A stretch of DNA of 64,000 nt from Actinomycetospora soli. GTDB taxonomy: Bacteria > Actinomycetota > Actinomycetes > Mycobacteriales > Pseudonocardiaceae. The stretch covers positions 372,001 to 436,000 of the forward strand of contig NZ_JAJNDA010000002.1 in NCBI RefSeq assembly GCF_021026295.1, given 5' to 3'. The translations under genes were made by a program, and so were the position numbers. Position 1 is the stretch's first letter. Each line of letters begins with the position of its first letter. The notes beneath the pieces are model-generated. The model did not search any database. It saw only the letters and a program-made list of their open reading frames with translations, and was not told the DNA's origin. This document shows, in pieces, positions 50,793 through 60,954 of the stretch.

Positions 50793-50834
50793 GATCGTTC
50801 CTCCCACCCGTCCGGACCTGACCGGAGACCCCGT

Positions 50835-50848
50835 CGAACGTACGTTCG
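50835..50848. promoter_or_regulatory. LexA (SOS) box upstream of dnaB
   Basis: CGAACGTACGTTCG is a perfect 14-bp palindrome and fits the Gram-positive/actinobacterial SOS-box consensus CGAAC-N4-GTTCG exactly. It ends 43 bp upstream of the dnaB GTG, close enough to overlap the promoter. Binding is inferred. Confidence 0.65.
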
Positions 50849-51293
50849 CACGAGGGTCCGACAATCACGCCGTGCACCCGCCGGGGCGCACGCTAGGGCC
50901 GTCGCCCCGGGGGCCGCGAGGCGGTGGTGTGCACGCCCCTGTGCATGGACTGGGGACCGACGACCAAGCACAGCCCCCCGAGGTGGGCACACCTGGGGAC
51001 AACCTGTTGGCAACCCGCTCAGATTCGGCGTCCTCCCAGGTCAGAGGGTTGTGCCCCCTGGGGACAACAAGTGGACCGGCATGTCGTCGCGCGAGATCAC
51101 CGGCGTGTCGCGACACGGCCACGGGACGTGGCGGCGACCGGCCGACGGCGGGCGCCGGGCGGCGCGGTGACCGTTTCGTGACCTCTCGGCGCAGCGTGGC
51201 CGAACTGTCCACAGGCGGTGACGACGGGCTTGAGACCCCTCGCCGATCGACGGCCGGGACCCGTCGTCGGGACGGGGCGACCCCGGACACACG

Positions 51294-51329
51294 TCGGGCC
51301 CCGGACCGACGACGCGGTCCGGGGCCCGA
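51294..51329 (-). terminator. rplI hairpin terminator
   Basis: A perfect 15-bp stem (TCGGGCCCCGGACCG at 51294-51308, right arm 51315-51329) with a 6-nt loop lies 16 nt past the rplI stop. It separates the ribosomal-protein operon from dnaB. Confidence 0.85.
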
Positions 51330-51345
51330 GGTGGGACGGGAGGGC

Positions 51346-51798
51346 TCAGATGCCCTGCACGGCCAGCGGGAGCTCGACGCGCACGTCCGGGTGGAGCCGG
51401 ACGTGGACCGAGTGCGACCCGGTGGACTTGATGTGGCCGGAGATCTCGACGAGACGCTTGTCGAGGTTCGGGCCGCCCGCGGACTTCACGGCGGCCACGA
51501 TGTCGGCGGGGCTGATCGAGCCGAACAGCTTGCCGCCCTCGCCGGCCGACTTGGCGGCGACGGTGACCTTGCCGAGGCCCTGGATCTCGCCGGCGACCTC
51601 GCGGGCGTGGTCCAGGTCGCGGATCCGCTTGCCCTCCTGGGTGCGGCGGATCGTCTCGACCTGCTTCATCGCGCCGCGGGTGGCGACGATCGCCAGTCCG
51701 CGGGGCAGCAGGAAGTTGCGCCCGTAGCCGTCCTTGACGTCCACGAGGTCACCGGGGCCACCGAGGTTGGCGACGTCGGCGGTGAGGATGAGCTTCAT
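51346..51798 (-). CDS. rplI: 50S ribosomal protein L9
   Basis: 150 residues. The N-terminal domain [20 protein letters not shown] with [17 protein letters not shown] is the L9 rRNA-binding signature; the connecting helix and C-terminal domain ([20 protein letters not shown]) are complete. It binds domain V of 23S rRNA. It is the last gene of the rpsF-ssb-rpsR-rplI operon and is followed by a strong terminator. Confidence 0.97.
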   Translation of the reverse strand: MKLILTADVANLGGPGDLVDVKDGYGRNFLLPRGLAIVATRGAMKQVETIRRTQEGKRIRDLDHAREVAGEIQGLGKVTVAAKSAGEGGKLFGSISPADIVAAVKSAGGPNLDKRLVEISGHIKSTGSHSVHVRLHPDVRVELPLAVQGI

Positions 51799-51815
51799 CG
51801 CGTGGGTCCCCTTCC

Positions 51816-52052
51816 TCAGCGCGCGGTCGACGTGTAGGGCAGCAGCGCCATCTCACGCGAGTTCTTCACGGCGACGGCGACGTCCCGCTGGTGCTGCGAG
51901 CAGTTGCCCGAGACCCGGCGGGCGCGGATCTTGCCGCGGTCCGAGATGTACTTGCGGAGGAGGTTGGTGTCCTTGTAGTCGATCAGCTGGTTCTTGTCCT
52001 TGCAGAACGCGCAGACCTTCTTCTTGGGCTTGCGCACCGGCGGCTTCGCCAT
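51816..52052 (-). CDS. rpsR: 30S ribosomal protein S18
   Basis: 78 residues: basic N-terminus, then [20 protein letters not shown] and [20 protein letters not shown], the S18 signature. It has the CxxC plus later Cys zinc-binding ('C+') pattern, meaning it is the zinc-dependent form; a zinc-free paralogue may exist elsewhere, as in mycobacteria. It binds next to S6 in the ribosomal platform. It lies between ssb and rplI with short gaps. Confidence 0.97.
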   Translation of the reverse strand: MAKPPVRKPKKKVCAFCKDKNQLIDYKDTNLLRKYISDRGKIRARRVSGNCSQHQRDVAVAVKNSREMALLPYTSTAR

Positions 52053-52085
52053 GGTGTCTCTATCTCCTGGTGATGATTCTGGGGA

Positions 52086-52637
52086 TCAGAAGGGGGGCTC
52101 GTCGTCGTACCCGCCGGCGCCGGACGAACCGGCGACGGGCGCGGAGGCCCACGGGTCGTCGGCCGGGCCGGACTGGCCACCGCCGCCGTACCCGCCACCG
52201 CCGCCGGAGTAGCCGCCGCCGCCGTTGGAGGCGCCGTAGCCGCCCCCACCGCCGCCGGGGCCGCCGCCGGAGCGGCTGGCCTTGGTCACCGACGCGGTCG
52301 CGTACCGCAGCGAGGGGCCGACCTCGTCGACCTCGAGCTCGATGACGGTGCGCTTCTCCCCTTCACGGGTCTCGAACGAGCGCTGCTTGAGGCGACCGGA
52401 CACGATCACACGCGCTCCGCGGGTCAGGGACTCCGCGACGTTCTCGGCGGCCTGGCGCCAGATGTTGCAGCGCAGGAAGAGCGCCTCCCCGTCCTTCCAC
52501 TCGCCGCTCTGGCGGTCGAAGGTGCGGGGGGTCGACGCGACGGTGAAGTTCGCGACGGCGGCGCCCGACGGCGTGAACCGCAGCTCCGGGTCGGCGGTGA
52601 GGTTGCCGACCACGGTGATGACCGTGTCGCCGGCCAT
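52086..52637 (-). CDS. ssb: Single-stranded DNA-binding protein
   Basis: 183 residues. The OB-fold covers about 1-115 ([60 protein letters not shown]). A long Gly/Tyr-rich linker follows, and the protein ends GGYDDEPPF, the acidic tip that recruits repair and replication partners. The ATG overlaps the rpsF TAA by one base (TAATG), indicating translational coupling. Confidence 0.96.
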   Translation of the reverse strand: MAGDTVITVVGNLTADPELRFTPSGAAVANFTVASTPRTFDRQSGEWKDGEALFLRCNIWRQAAENVAESLTRGARVIVSGRLKQRSFETREGEKRTVIELEVDEVGPSLRYATASVTKASRSGGGPGGGGGGYGASNGGGGYSGGGGGYGGGGQSGPADDPWASAPVAGSSGAGGYDDEPPF

Positions 52638-52960
52638 TAGCTCGCGCCGGCCTTGCCCCGACGCGCTCCGGCGTTCGGGTCACGACGCATGACCTTGGTG
52701 CGCAGCACCGACTCGTTCAGCGCGAGCTGCCGGTCCATCTCCTTGATGGTGGCGGGCTCGCAGTTGACGTCGAGGACGGCGTAGATGCCCTCGGCGTTCT
52801 TCTCGATCTCGAAGGCGAGACGTCGACGGCCCCAGACCTCGACGTTCTCGACGGTGCCGCCGTCCTTGCGGATGACGTTGAGGAACGTCTCCAGGGACGG
52901 GGCGACGGTGCGCTCGTCGAGACTCGGCTCGAGGATCACGACCATTTCGTAGTGGCGCAC
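52637..52960 (-). CDS. rpsF: 30S ribosomal protein S6
   Basis: 107 residues: [20 protein letters not shown], then [20 protein letters not shown] and the C-terminal [14 protein letters not shown] are the S6 fold. GTG at 52960 is preceded by GGGAGGTGAG about 9 nt upstream and matches the family N-terminus; three extra codons are possible upstream. It is the first gene of the four-gene operon. I see no S6:S18-binding leader structure in the 158 bp upstream. Confidence 0.95.
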   Translation of the reverse strand: MRHYEMVVILEPSLDERTVAPSLETFLNVIRKDGGTVENVEVWGRRRLAFEIEKNAEGIYAVLDVNCEPATIKEMDRQLALNESVLRTKVMRRDPNAGARRGKAGAS

Positions 52961-53057
52961 GAGAACCACTCACCTCCCATGGGCTGGCGGCCACGGACGA
53001 TCCGTGGCAGGAGGGAACTCGGTCCGACCAGTCTACGGGCGGTGCCCGAGACGACGA

Positions 53058-53089
53058 CGGGCGGGCCGGGGTGACCCCCGACCCGCCCG
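53058..53089 (-). terminator. Hairpin terminator after the secreted membrane-anchored protein gene
   Basis: CGGGCGGG (53058-53065) pairs with CCCGCCCG (53082-53089), and an inner CGGGG/CCCCG stem follows across one mismatch, with a 4-nt loop. It lies 30 nt past the stop at 53119 and protects the rpsF promoter region from read-through. Confidence 0.7.
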
Positions 53090-53118
53090 AGTTGGTCCCT
53101 CGTGGGCTCCGACGCAGC

Positions 53119-54162
53119 TCAGCGGCGCGTGGTTCCCATCAGTTCGGTCTCGCGGGCCTCGCCGCGCGCGGCGGGGAAGCCGTTCGCGGGCGACTCCGGG
53201 GCCGCACCGTGGCGCGCGGTGAGCTCCTCCATCGACCCGACCGCGTAGTCGTCGTCCTCGTTCCCGGCGTTCCCGTCGTTCCCGACGACGGGTCCGGCCG
53301 GCTCGGCCGGCCCGGTCGCCGCGACGCTCGCGCCGGCGGCGCGGCGCAGCACCATCGAGCGGACGACGAAGGCGGCGACGCCGGCCAGGGCGAGGACCGC
53401 GAGCATGACCGGGACGCCCATGCCGCCGGACAGGCCGTCGACGGGCAGCGCCTGGACCTGGCTGGCGGTGGTCACCGCGCTGGCCGGGTCGTAGCCGAGG
53501 TACGCGGGGGCGCCGGCCTTGAGGCCCGGGAAGGCCGAGCCGAGCAGCTGGCCGGGGTCGTAGGCCGGGAGACCGGCGGGCGCGGAGCCGGCGGCGGGGG
53601 TCCCGAGGAACGACGAGGGCAGCCCGGTGAACGCGGGCGCGAAGGCCGGCGCGGCGAGCGCGGCCGGCGGCAGCGCGGGAGCCGGAGCGACCATCGGCGC
53701 CACCGGGGCGGCCGGCGCGGCGGCGGCCGCGGCGGTCGGGCTCGCGGCGGCGGCGGAGGGCTGCGCGGACTGCGGGTCGAGGGCGGCGCGCGACCCGTTC
53801 GCCACCGCGGACGCGAGCGGCGCGGCCGGCGGGACCGCGGCGGCCGCGGCCGTCGCGACCGGCTCGACCAGCTGGACCTGCACGCGGCACAGCAGCCCGG
53901 TCAGCGGCCGGGTGATCGACTGCAGCGGGCCGGCGGCCGAGGTGATCGGCACGAGGAACGGCGCACCGAGGGTCGGCGTCACCTGGACGGTGTCGCCCGG
54001 GCTCGCCTGGACCGTCTGCCCGCAGCGCGCCGGGACGACGTCGCCGGGGGCCGCCGGGGCGGCGGGCGCCGCGAGGGCGGCGCCACCTCCGAGCAACAGC
54101 GACCCGGTGAGGACACCTCCGGCCGCAGCGACCGACACCAGACGCGAGAACCGCGCACCCAT
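53119..54162 (-). CDS. Secreted, membrane-anchored Ala/Pro-rich protein
   Basis: 347 residues. MGARFSRLVSVAAAGGVLTG and the following [15 protein letters not shown] form a Sec signal peptide. The mature part has a short beta-rich region with two Cys (RCGQTV and LLCRVQVQ), then ~110 residues of Ala/Pro low complexity, a GLPAYDPGQLLGSAFPGLKA segment, and one C-terminal membrane helix (about 265-285) with a positively charged cytoplasmic tail. I do not recognise a family. ATG at 54162 places the n-region correctly. In mycobacteria this interval between rpsF and the glycosyltransferase gene holds other genes. Confidence 0.7.
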   Translation of the reverse strand: MGARFSRLVSVAAAGGVLTGSLLLGGGAALAAPAAPAAPGDVVPARCGQTVQASPGDTVQVTPTLGAPFLVPITSAAGPLQSITRPLTGLLCRVQVQLVEPVATAAAAAVPPAAPLASAVANGSRAALDPQSAQPSAAAASPTAAAAAAPAAPVAPMVAPAPALPPAALAAPAFAPAFTGLPSSFLGTPAAGSAPAGLPAYDPGQLLGSAFPGLKAGAPAYLGYDPASAVTTASQVQALPVDGLSGGMGVPVMLAVLALAGVAAFVVRSMVLRRAAGASVAATGPAEPAGPVVGNDGNAGNEDDDYAVGSMEELTARHGAAPESPANGFPAARGEARETELMGTTRR

Positions 54163-54348
54163 CAGCTTCGACCCCTTCTCACACCAACGCTGCCCGGCCG
54201 CCTCCCGGTCCAGCACATGCCCCGTGCGCGAACGTCGGAGGAGACGGTCGACCTCCCCAACGAGGCACTGCTCCGGGGGTGACGCGCACATCACCGATCC
54301 GTCACGGTCGTGCCACGGGGGGTGCGCCCCGGCCTGGGCCGGGCGGGC

Positions 54349-55968
54349 CTACCCGTTCCCGGATCGAGTGGTGACGGCGGCCCGGACGTCGCCCACCGGG
54401 GTGCGGGAGGACCCGGCGTCGGGAAGGCCCCTCCGTCGCGCGAACCAGGGCGCGTCGGGGGCACCGTCGAGGACCCCGCCGTCGGGATCGGCCCCGACCA
54501 CCGGCGGGCCGGGACGGCCAGGACGCCGCCGGACCGGGTCGAGCCCGGGGCGCAGCACGCTGCGCACGATCAGCACGGCGACGGCGATCACGGCGAGGTC
54601 GCGGAGCACGACCGCGCCGTAGAACCACGGCGCCGGCAGGCCCTTGTTGTTCGTGCCGAGGTAGTAGTACATCCGCGGGACCCAGACGAACGCGTCGACC
54701 GCCATCCAGATCAGCAGCGGCTTCCAGCGCGGGTAGGCGAGCACCGCCAGCGGGATCAGCCACAGCGAGTACTGCGGGCTCCACACCTTGTTGGTCAGCA
54801 GGAACGCGGCGACCACGAGGAACGCGATCGCCGCCAGCCGTGGGCGTACGGGCGCCCGCCACACCAGGACGGCGATCGCCACGCAGCACAGGGCGAACAG
54901 CACCGCGGTGACCGCGTTCAGCACGCTCGGCGCCTGGCCGGGGGCGAGGGGACCGTCGAACCCCGACCATCCCGTCAGGGCCGCGACGATGTTGTAGAGC
55001 GAGTCGGGGTCCGCGGCGCGGGTGGAGTTGAGGCGGAAGAACTCCCACCAGCCGGTCGGCGCCAGGATCGCGACGGGCGCGTTGGCCACCACCCAGGCGC
55101 CGATCCCGGTCAGCGCGACCGTCCACCACGACCGCATCCGCCCGGCGCGCAGGCAGAGCAGCAGCAGCGGGAACAGCAGGAACAGCGGGTAGAGCTTCGC
55201 GGCGGCCCCGAGACCGAGGGCGAGCCCCGCGAGTCCGGGTCGGCGGCGCGACCACGCGAGCATGCCGAGGGTCGCGCCCGCGACGGCCAGCGTGTCGAAG
55301 TTGGTGAACGCGTGCACCGCGACCAGCGGGGAGACCGCGGCGATCGCCGCGTCCCAGGGCCGGCCCGGGCGCAGCCGCACCATCGCCCACATGACACCGA
55401 GCCACGCCAGCGCCAGCCAGAACGCGGACAGGTCGAAGTAGACGACCACCGGCAGCGCCGCGGGCAGCCCGAGCGTGAGCCAGCCCGCGGTCAGCCGGGC
55501 GTTGGCCCACTGGAAGAACCCGGTGAGCACCGGGTACTCCATGTAGCGCACCTGGGTGCTGCCGTCGTCGCGCTGGTCGACCCAGCTGGTCACGTACGGG
55601 ACGCCGCCCTGGTCGAGGCGCTCCGCGGTGTAGAGCGGGACGGTGTCCGAGTAGCACATCGCCACGTACTGGCGGCTGTCGCGCCAGTCGAGCTGGAGCT
55701 GACCGGAGTCGTCGACGTACTGCTGCAGGCACGGCGACTTCGCGAACCAGCCCAGCGCCAGCACGATCGTCGCGAGCAGCAGCACCACCCGCAGCGGCGT
55801 GAAGAAGTTCGCGCGTCCGACGACGGCGTGGGCACCGACGGGTCCGCCCACCGCGGCGCTCGCGGCGCGGACGAACCCGTCGTCGTGGGCCGGGAGCACC
55901 CGGGACGCCGCGTCGAGCGACTCGGGGTCGTGCGCGCGGCTGCGGGTCGGCGGGGCGTCAGCGGACAC
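54349..55968 (-). CDS. GT87/DUF2029-family integral membrane glycosyltransferase
   Basis: 539 residues with about ten membrane helices. The first extracytoplasmic loop contains [20 protein letters not shown] (with the acidic residue after an aromatic, as in GT-C enzymes), and later motifs [20 protein letters not shown] and [20 protein letters not shown] match the family of polyprenyl-phosphate-mannose-dependent mannosyltransferases. The mycobacterial gene next to ponA1 (Rv0051) is in the same place and of the same type. A cell-envelope glycan role is likely. GTG at 55968 begins 5 bp after the penicillin-binding protein gene stop, so they are co-transcribed. Confidence 0.85.
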   Translation of the reverse strand: MSADAPPTRSRAHDPESLDAASRVLPAHDDGFVRAASAAVGGPVGAHAVVGRANFFTPLRVVLLLATIVLALGWFAKSPCLQQYVDDSGQLQLDWRDSRQYVAMCYSDTVPLYTAERLDQGGVPYVTSWVDQRDDGSTQVRYMEYPVLTGFFQWANARLTAGWLTLGLPAALPVVVYFDLSAFWLALAWLGVMWAMVRLRPGRPWDAAIAAVSPLVAVHAFTNFDTLAVAGATLGMLAWSRRRPGLAGLALGLGAAAKLYPLFLLFPLLLLCLRAGRMRSWWTVALTGIGAWVVANAPVAILAPTGWWEFFRLNSTRAADPDSLYNIVAALTGWSGFDGPLAPGQAPSVLNAVTAVLFALCCVAIAVLVWRAPVRPRLAAIAFLVVAAFLLTNKVWSPQYSLWLIPLAVLAYPRWKPLLIWMAVDAFVWVPRMYYYLGTNNKGLPAPWFYGAVVLRDLAVIAVAVLIVRSVLRPGLDPVRRRPGRPGPPVVGADPDGGVLDGAPDAPWFARRRGLPDAGSSRTPVGDVRAAVTTRSGNG

Positions 55969-55973
55969 GCGGG

Positions 55974-58643
55974 TCAGCCACCGGGGAAGAAGTCACCGAA
56001 GTCGGGTCTTCCCCGGTTGCCGTCGTCGTTCCCGTCCCCGCCGTTGTTGTCCCCGTTGTCGCCGTTGTTCCCGTTGTTCCCGTTGTTGTCGCCGTTGTTC
56101 CCGTCGCCGTTGTTCCCGTTGTTGCCGTCGCCGTTCTGGCCCCCGTAGTTCACGCAGACCCCGTCGACGCAGTACTGGCCGTTCTGCCCGTCGGGGTTGT
56201 TCGGGTCCTGGCCCTCCGGCGGCTTCGGCGGCGCGGGCGCCGTCCCGATCGCCTTGAAGTCGGAGAACTGCTGCACCGGCTCGTTGCGCAGCGCGGTGTT
56301 CATGTAGCGCTGCCAGATCTGGCCGGGCACGCCGCGGCCGTAGATCGGCCTGCCGTTGGAGCTCTTGATCGGCGAGTTGTCGTCGGTGCCGACCCAGACC
56401 GCGGTGGACATCTGCGGGGTGTAGCCGACCGTCCAGGCGTCGTTGTTCTGGCCCTCGACCGAGGACTGCACGGTGCCGGTCTTGCTCGCGACCGGGCGGC
56501 CGCTCGAGAGCGGGATCTGCGAGTGCGAGGCGACGTCGAGCATCGACTCGGTGACGTTGCGGGCCAGCTGCTGGCTCATCCGCTGCTCCGCGGCGGGGAC
56601 CCCGCCGTCGTAGAGCACGCGCCCGTCGGCCGTCGTCACCCGTGTGACCATGTGCGGCCGGTGGAACTGGCCGTCGGCGGCGAAGGTGGCGTAGGCCGAG
56701 GCCATGTCGCCCGGGCGCACCTCCTTGTCACCGAGGGCGATACCGCCGCTCGGGCTGTCGAGGGCCGCGGAGATCCCGGCCTGGTGGGCGGCGTCGGCGA
56801 CCTTCTGCGGCGTGACGTCGACCCCCAGCTGGTAGAAGACCGTGTTGATCGAGAGCGTCATCGCCTCCTTCAGGTTGCAGTTCGGGCAGCTCTCGCCCTC
56901 GGAGTTCGAGACCTTGGTGCCGGCGATCTCCTTCGGGGACGACCCGTCGTAGGTCGTCCCGAGGCCGATCGGCGGGTTCTTCTCGAGGCCGGCGAGCAGC
57001 ACGAACGGCTTGAACGACGACCCCGGCTGCCGCTTGGCCTGCGCGTAGTCGAAGCCGGAGCCCTCCTCGCCGCCGTAGTAGGCGACGATCGAGCCGGTCC
57101 GCGGGTCGACCGAGACCAGGGCCGTGCGCAGGTTCGCGGGCTGGCCCTGCAGCGTCCTCTCCGCCGCGTCGGCCGCCTGCTGCTGGAGCTTCGGGTCGAT
57201 GGTGGTCTCGACCTTCAGGCCCTCCTGGTTCACCTGCTGCTCGGTGATGCCGTAGGAGGCGAGCTCGTCCTTGACCGCCGTGACGATGTGGCCGCGGTCG
57301 TTCGCGGGGATGCCGGACCGGCGCTGGGAGGGCGGGATCGTCGTCGGGAAGACGGCGGCCTGGCGGTCGGCGCGGGAGAGCCAGTTCTTCTCGACCATGC
57401 CGTCGAGGACGTAGTTCCACCGCTGCTGCGAGCCGCCGCGGTCGACCGCCGGGTCCCACTTCGACGGGGCCTGGATCAGCCCGGCGATCATCGCGCCCTC
57501 GGACGGCGACAGCGTCTCCACGGGACGTCCGAAGTAGGCCTGCGAGGCGGCCTGGATGCCGTACGCGCCGCGACCGAAGTAGATCGTGTTCAGGTAGTTC
57601 TCGAGGATCTGCTCCTTCGACTGCTCCTGGTTGATCTTCGCCGCGATCACCACCTCGCGGTACTTGCGCCACAGCGAGTACTCGTCGCCCACCAGCACGT
57701 TCTTCACGTACTGCTGGGTGATCGTCGACCCGCCGCCGACCCCGCCCTGCGCCTGGTTCCAGGCCGCACGGGCGATGCCGATCGGGTCGAAGCCGTAGTT
57801 GGTGTAGAAGCTGCGGTCCTCCGCGGAGGCCACGGCGTGCTGCACCGCGAGCGGCACCTGGGAGAGCGGCACCTTGATGCGGTTGCCCTCGGCCTGGGTC
57901 AGGCTCGCGAGCGGGCTGCCGTCCGCGTAGGCGATCGTCGCCACCTGGTTGTTGGTCGCGTCGTCCGGGCTCGGGATGCGGAAGAAGATCCAGCCGACGG
58001 CGAACGCGAGGACCGGCCCCAGGATCAGCAGGGCCAGCAGGACGTAGACGACCCGCCGGATGCGCCGTCCCCGACGCTTCGGGTCGGGCTCGGAGTCGTC
58101 GTCACCGCCGCGGACGGGCGGGGTCCCGGGCGGCGGGGTGCGCGAGCCGCCGCGCCCCGGCGCAGCCGTGCCCTGCACGACCTCGGTCGCCGCGGTCGGT
58201 GCCGTGCCGGGCCGACCGCCGGCGCGTGCCCCCGCGCTCGCGCGGGTGGGGGAGGTCGCCGCGGCGGCGGTCGCGAGCGGCCGCGACCCGTCGTGGGTCA
58301 GCAGGCGCGGCTCGGGACGCTGGTCCGCTGCGGGGCGCCCGGCATCGGGGAAGGGACCGCCGACGCGCGTCGCGTTCGGGCCGCCCGGCCCGTTCCCGAC
58401 GGCGGGTCGGGCCGGCTCCGCGCCGGGCGTCGGTCCGACGCGGGTCGGCGCCGGGCCGGGCCGGCCGTTCGCGCCGCCGGGGCCGTGGGGTGCGCCGCCG
58501 TTGGCACCGTCGGGGCCCCGGCCGGGCGTCCGCGAGGGCGGGACGGGCGACCATCCGGGCGGCAGGTTGCCCCGGGGACCGACCGGCGGCGGCGGCGCGG
58601 CGCCGTCGCCGGGACGACGGTCACCTCGACGGTCGTCGGTCAC
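55974..58643 (-). CDS. ponA: Class A penicillin-binding protein (PonA1-like)
   Basis: 889 residues. A ~190-residue Pro/Arg/Gly-rich cytoplasmic head and one membrane helix (about 195-220) precede the GT51 transglycosylase ([35 protein letters not shown]). The transpeptidase follows: [15 protein letters not shown] holds the SxxK nucleophile, SINTVFYQL the SxN, and SKTGTVQSS the KTG triad. The C-terminus is a ~100-residue Gly/Asn/Asp repeat tail after a [13 protein letters not shown] linker. It polymerises and cross-links peptidoglycan outside the membrane. GTG at 58643 is used. Location and neighbours match mycobacterial ponA1. Confidence 0.93.
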   Translation of the reverse strand: MTDDRRGDRRPGDGAAPPPPVGPRGNLPPGWSPVPPSRTPGRGPDGANGGAPHGPGGANGRPGPAPTRVGPTPGAEPARPAVGNGPGGPNATRVGGPFPDAGRPAADQRPEPRLLTHDGSRPLATAAAATSPTRASAGARAGGRPGTAPTAATEVVQGTAAPGRGGSRTPPPGTPPVRGGDDDSEPDPKRRGRRIRRVVYVLLALLILGPVLAFAVGWIFFRIPSPDDATNNQVATIAYADGSPLASLTQAEGNRIKVPLSQVPLAVQHAVASAEDRSFYTNYGFDPIGIARAAWNQAQGGVGGGSTITQQYVKNVLVGDEYSLWRKYREVVIAAKINQEQSKEQILENYLNTIYFGRGAYGIQAASQAYFGRPVETLSPSEGAMIAGLIQAPSKWDPAVDRGGSQQRWNYVLDGMVEKNWLSRADRQAAVFPTTIPPSQRRSGIPANDRGHIVTAVKDELASYGITEQQVNQEGLKVETTIDPKLQQQAADAAERTLQGQPANLRTALVSVDPRTGSIVAYYGGEEGSGFDYAQAKRQPGSSFKPFVLLAGLEKNPPIGLGTTYDGSSPKEIAGTKVSNSEGESCPNCNLKEAMTLSINTVFYQLGVDVTPQKVADAAHQAGISAALDSPSGGIALGDKEVRPGDMASAYATFAADGQFHRPHMVTRVTTADGRVLYDGGVPAAEQRMSQQLARNVTESMLDVASHSQIPLSSGRPVASKTGTVQSSVEGQNNDAWTVGYTPQMSTAVWVGTDDNSPIKSSNGRPIYGRGVPGQIWQRYMNTALRNEPVQQFSDFKAIGTAPAPPKPPEGQDPNNPDGQNGQYCVDGVCVNYGGQNGDGNNGNNGDGNNGDNNGNNGNNGDNGDNNGGDGNDDGNRGRPDFGDFFPGG

Positions 58644-58707
58644 GTGGCGCCTCCCAGGAACATCTCGGCCGGGTGCGGCGTCGCGTCAGGTCGCGCCCAC
58701 CGCGGCG

Positions 58708-59115
58708 TCAGGGCGAGGCCGTGCGACGCCGACGGCGACCCGATCCCGAGGCGTCGTCCGCTCCCAAGACGTAGGACTGTACGAGGTGGTTCCACCGGCA
58801 CGTACGGCAGACCTCCACCACGTGGACCGTGAACTCGCCCGCCGCGTCGTCCAACCGAGCGATCTCGTCGGCCGAACGGGCGGACCCGGACACCGGACCG
58901 AGCCGGTCACCGAAGACCCAGGACACGTTGACGAGGTCGTCGCGGCGGCACAGCGGACACGGCGTGGTGGTCGGCAGACCGTGGTACGCGGCGGCCTGGA
59001 GCAGGTAGGCCCCGGCGTCGCAGGCGTCCGTGGTCGAGGTGCGTCCGGCGGCCACGTCGGCGAGGTGCGCGCGACGCTGCAGCGCGTAGTCGACGACCTG
59101 ACGGGGTGGGCGCAC
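58708..59115 (-). CDS. DUF5318 zinc-ribbon protein
   Basis: 135 residues starting VRPPRQVVDYALQRRAHLAD. Two CxxC knuckles (CPLCRRDDLVNVSWVFGDRL and VVEVCRTCRWNHLVQSYVLG) would bind one zinc, and the SGSARSADEIARL middle segment is conserved in the family. The mycobacterial gene beside ponA1 (Rv0049) encodes the same protein. Its role is unknown but its constant position next to ponA suggests an envelope function. GTG at 59115 matches the family N-terminus; the open frame extends upstream across the PadR promoter without a ribosome site. Confidence 0.85.
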   Translation of the reverse strand: MRPPRQVVDYALQRRAHLADVAAGRTSTTDACDAGAYLLQAAAYHGLPTTTPCPLCRRDDLVNVSWVFGDRLGPVSGSARSADEIARLDDAAGEFTVHVVEVCRTCRWNHLVQSYVLGADDASGSGRRRRRTASP

Positions 59116-59193
59116 GCGTTCCAGCGTAGCCAGCGACCGGCCCGGGCGCGCCGGTCGCGGTGTGACGAGATCGTCGCGGAGGGTCGCCCGATG

Positions 59194-59206
59194 TATCGCC
59201 GCGATA
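59194..59206. promoter_or_regulatory. Candidate PadR operator
   Basis: TATCGCCGCGATA is a perfect 13-nt dyad inside ATGT-N8-ATAT, close to the ATGT/ACAT spacing of known PadR sites. It lies 43 bp upstream of the padR start and 79 bp upstream of the divergent DUF5318 start, so it could control the padR-ino1 operon. Confidence 0.5.
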
Positions 59207-59248
59207 TGGTCGGCCGGTCGTGCCGGAGCGGAGCGGGAGGAGGGCGTC

Positions 59249-59833
59249 GTGCTGGAACTCGCCGTCCTCGGCCTCCTCCACGAGGCCCCCATGCACGGCT
59301 ACGAGCTGCGCAAACAGCTCCACGCCCGCCTCGGGCCGCTGCGCGCGTTCTCCTGGGGGTCCCTGTACCCGACCCTGCGTCGGCTGCAACGTGCCGCCCT
59401 GATCGCGGAGCAGGCACCGGCCGGCGAGGAGCGCAGCTGGGGCCGCCAGGGCCGCCGCAGCCGCAAGGTCTACGAGATCACCGCGGAGGGCAAGGACCGG
59501 CTCGACGAACTGCTCGGCGAGGCCGGCCCGCAGGCCTACGACGACGACGGGTTCGGCGTGCACCTGGCGTTCTTCTCCCGCACGCCCGCCGAGGTGCGCA
59601 TGCGCATCCTCGAGGGCCGCCGCCGCCGCGTCGAGGAACGCCGCGACGGGCTCCGCTCGACGCTGACGCGCGCGGGCGAGCAGATCGACCGCTACACCCG
59701 CGAACTGCACCGCATCGGCTTGGACACCACCGAGCGCGAGGTCCGTTGGCTCGACGAGCTCATCGACCACGAGCGGTCGCTGAGCCCTACCGCCACCGAC
59801 GAGGCGACGGGCCGGACCCGTCGTCCGGAATAG
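59249..59833 (+). CDS. PadR-family transcriptional regulator
   Basis: 194 residues. The winged-helix domain is clear: [20 protein letters not shown], then [18 protein letters not shown] and [20 protein letters not shown], followed by the long C-terminal dimerisation helix of PadR subfamily 1/2 ([20 protein letters not shown]). GTG at 59249 has GGAGGAGG about 8 nt upstream. It lies 16 bp before ino1 and in the same order as in mycobacteria (Rv0047c-ino1), so it probably regulates inositol synthesis and itself. Confidence 0.9.
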   Translation: MLELAVLGLLHEAPMHGYELRKQLHARLGPLRAFSWGSLYPTLRRLQRAALIAEQAPAGEERSWGRQGRRSRKVYEITAEGKDRLDELLGEAGPQAYDDDGFGVHLAFFSRTPAEVRMRILEGRRRRVEERRDGLRSTLTRAGEQIDRYTRELHRIGLDTTEREVRWLDELIDHERSLSPTATDEATGRTRRPE

Positions 59834-59849
59834 CAGAAGGAGACCATCC

Positions 59850-60923
59850 ATGGGTCAGGTCCGAGTGGCCATCGTCGGTGTGGGCAACTGCGCCGCGTCG
59901 CTGGTCCAGGGCGTCACGTACTACGCCGACGCCGACCCGGCCGCCCGCGTGCCGGGTCTCATGCACGTCGACTTCGGCGGCTACCACGTCCGCGACCTGA
60001 CGTTCGTCGCGGCGTTCGACGTGGACGCCAAGAAGGTCGGCCAGGACCTCGCCTCGGCGATCGTGTCGTCGGAGAACAACACGATCAAGATCGCCGACGT
60101 CGCCCCGACCGGCGTGACCGTCCAGCGCGGCCACACCTACGACGGCCTCGGCCGCTACTACCGCGAGACGATCACCGAGGCCGACGAGGAGCCGGTGGAC
60201 GTGGTCGCGGCGCTGCGCGAGGCGCGCGTCGACGTGCTCGTGTCGTACCTGCCGGTCGGCTCCGAGGAGGCGGACAAGTTCTACGCGCAGTGCGCGATCG
60301 ACGCGGGCGTCGCCTTCGTCAACGCCCTGCCCGTGTTCATCGCGTCCGACCCCGAGTGGGCGCAGAAGTTCACCGACGCGAACGTGCCGATCGTCGGTGA
60401 CGACATCAAGTCCCAGGTCGGTGCCACGATCACCCACCGCGTGCTGGCGAAGCTGTTCGAGGACCGGGGCGTCCACCTCGACCGCACGATGCAGCTGAAC
60501 GTCGGCGGCAACATGGACTTCAAGAACATGCTCGAGCGCGAGCGGCTGGAGTCGAAGAAGACGTCGAAGACCCAGTCGGTCACCTCCCAGATCGACCGCG
60601 ATATGGGCAAGGACAACGTCCACATCGGCCCGTCGGACCACGTGCCGTGGCTGGACGACCGCAAGTGGGCCTACGTCCGCCTCGAGGGGCGCGCCTTCGG
60701 GGACGTGCCGCTGTCGCTGGAGTACAAGCTCGAGGTCTGGGACTCCCCGAACTCGGCCGGCATCATCATCGACGCCGTCCGCGCCGCGAAGATCGCGCTC
60801 GACCGGGGCATCGGCGGGCCGCTGCTCGCGACCTCGTCGTACTTCATGAAGTCGCCGCCCGTGCAGTACCGGGACTCCGTGGCCTACGACGCGGTCGAGT
60901 CGTTCATCCGCGGCGAGTCCTGA
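59850..60923 (+). CDS. ino1: Inositol-3-phosphate synthase
   Basis: 357 residues. It converts glucose-6-phosphate to 1L-myo-inositol-1-phosphate with internal NAD redox, the first step to phosphatidylinositol and mycothiol. The NAD loop [20 protein letters not shown] is at the N-terminus; [20 protein letters not shown] and [14 protein letters not shown] are the conserved active-site motifs. This is the short archaeal/actinobacterial form. ATG at 59850 has AGAAGGAGA 8 nt upstream. The product explains the mycothiol-type enzymes in the window. The gene ends before a copy of the composite element. Confidence 0.96.
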   Translation: MGQVRVAIVGVGNCAASLVQGVTYYADADPAARVPGLMHVDFGGYHVRDLTFVAAFDVDAKKVGQDLASAIVSSENNTIKIADVAPTGVTVQRGHTYDGLGRYYRETITEADEEPVDVVAALREARVDVLVSYLPVGSEEADKFYAQCAIDAGVAFVNALPVFIASDPEWAQKFTDANVPIVGDDIKSQVGATITHRVLAKLFEDRGVHLDRTMQLNVGGNMDFKNMLERERLESKKTSKTQSVTSQIDRDMGKDNVHIGPSDHVPWLDDRKWAYVRLEGRAFGDVPLSLEYKLEVWDSPNSAGIIIDAVRAAKIALDRGIGGPLLATSSYFMKSPPVQYRDSVAYDAVESFIRGES

Positions 60924-60954
60924 GGCTCCCCCTGCTGGCGTGGCCGGCCCCCGT

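Larger units (their letters stand above)
50793..51345. other. 553-bp dnaB upstream region with LexA-like and DnaA-like sites
   Basis: No gene is supported. It contains a LexA-type palindrome (50835-50848), a 12-bp direct repeat CCTGGGGACAAC (50992-51003 and 51057-51068) whose complement TTGTCCCCA is one mismatch from the actinobacterial DnaA box TTGTCCACA, a further near-box CTGTCCACA (51205-51213), one exact CCCGTCGTCGGG motif (51260-51271) and the rplI terminator (51294-51329). Confidence 0.55.
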
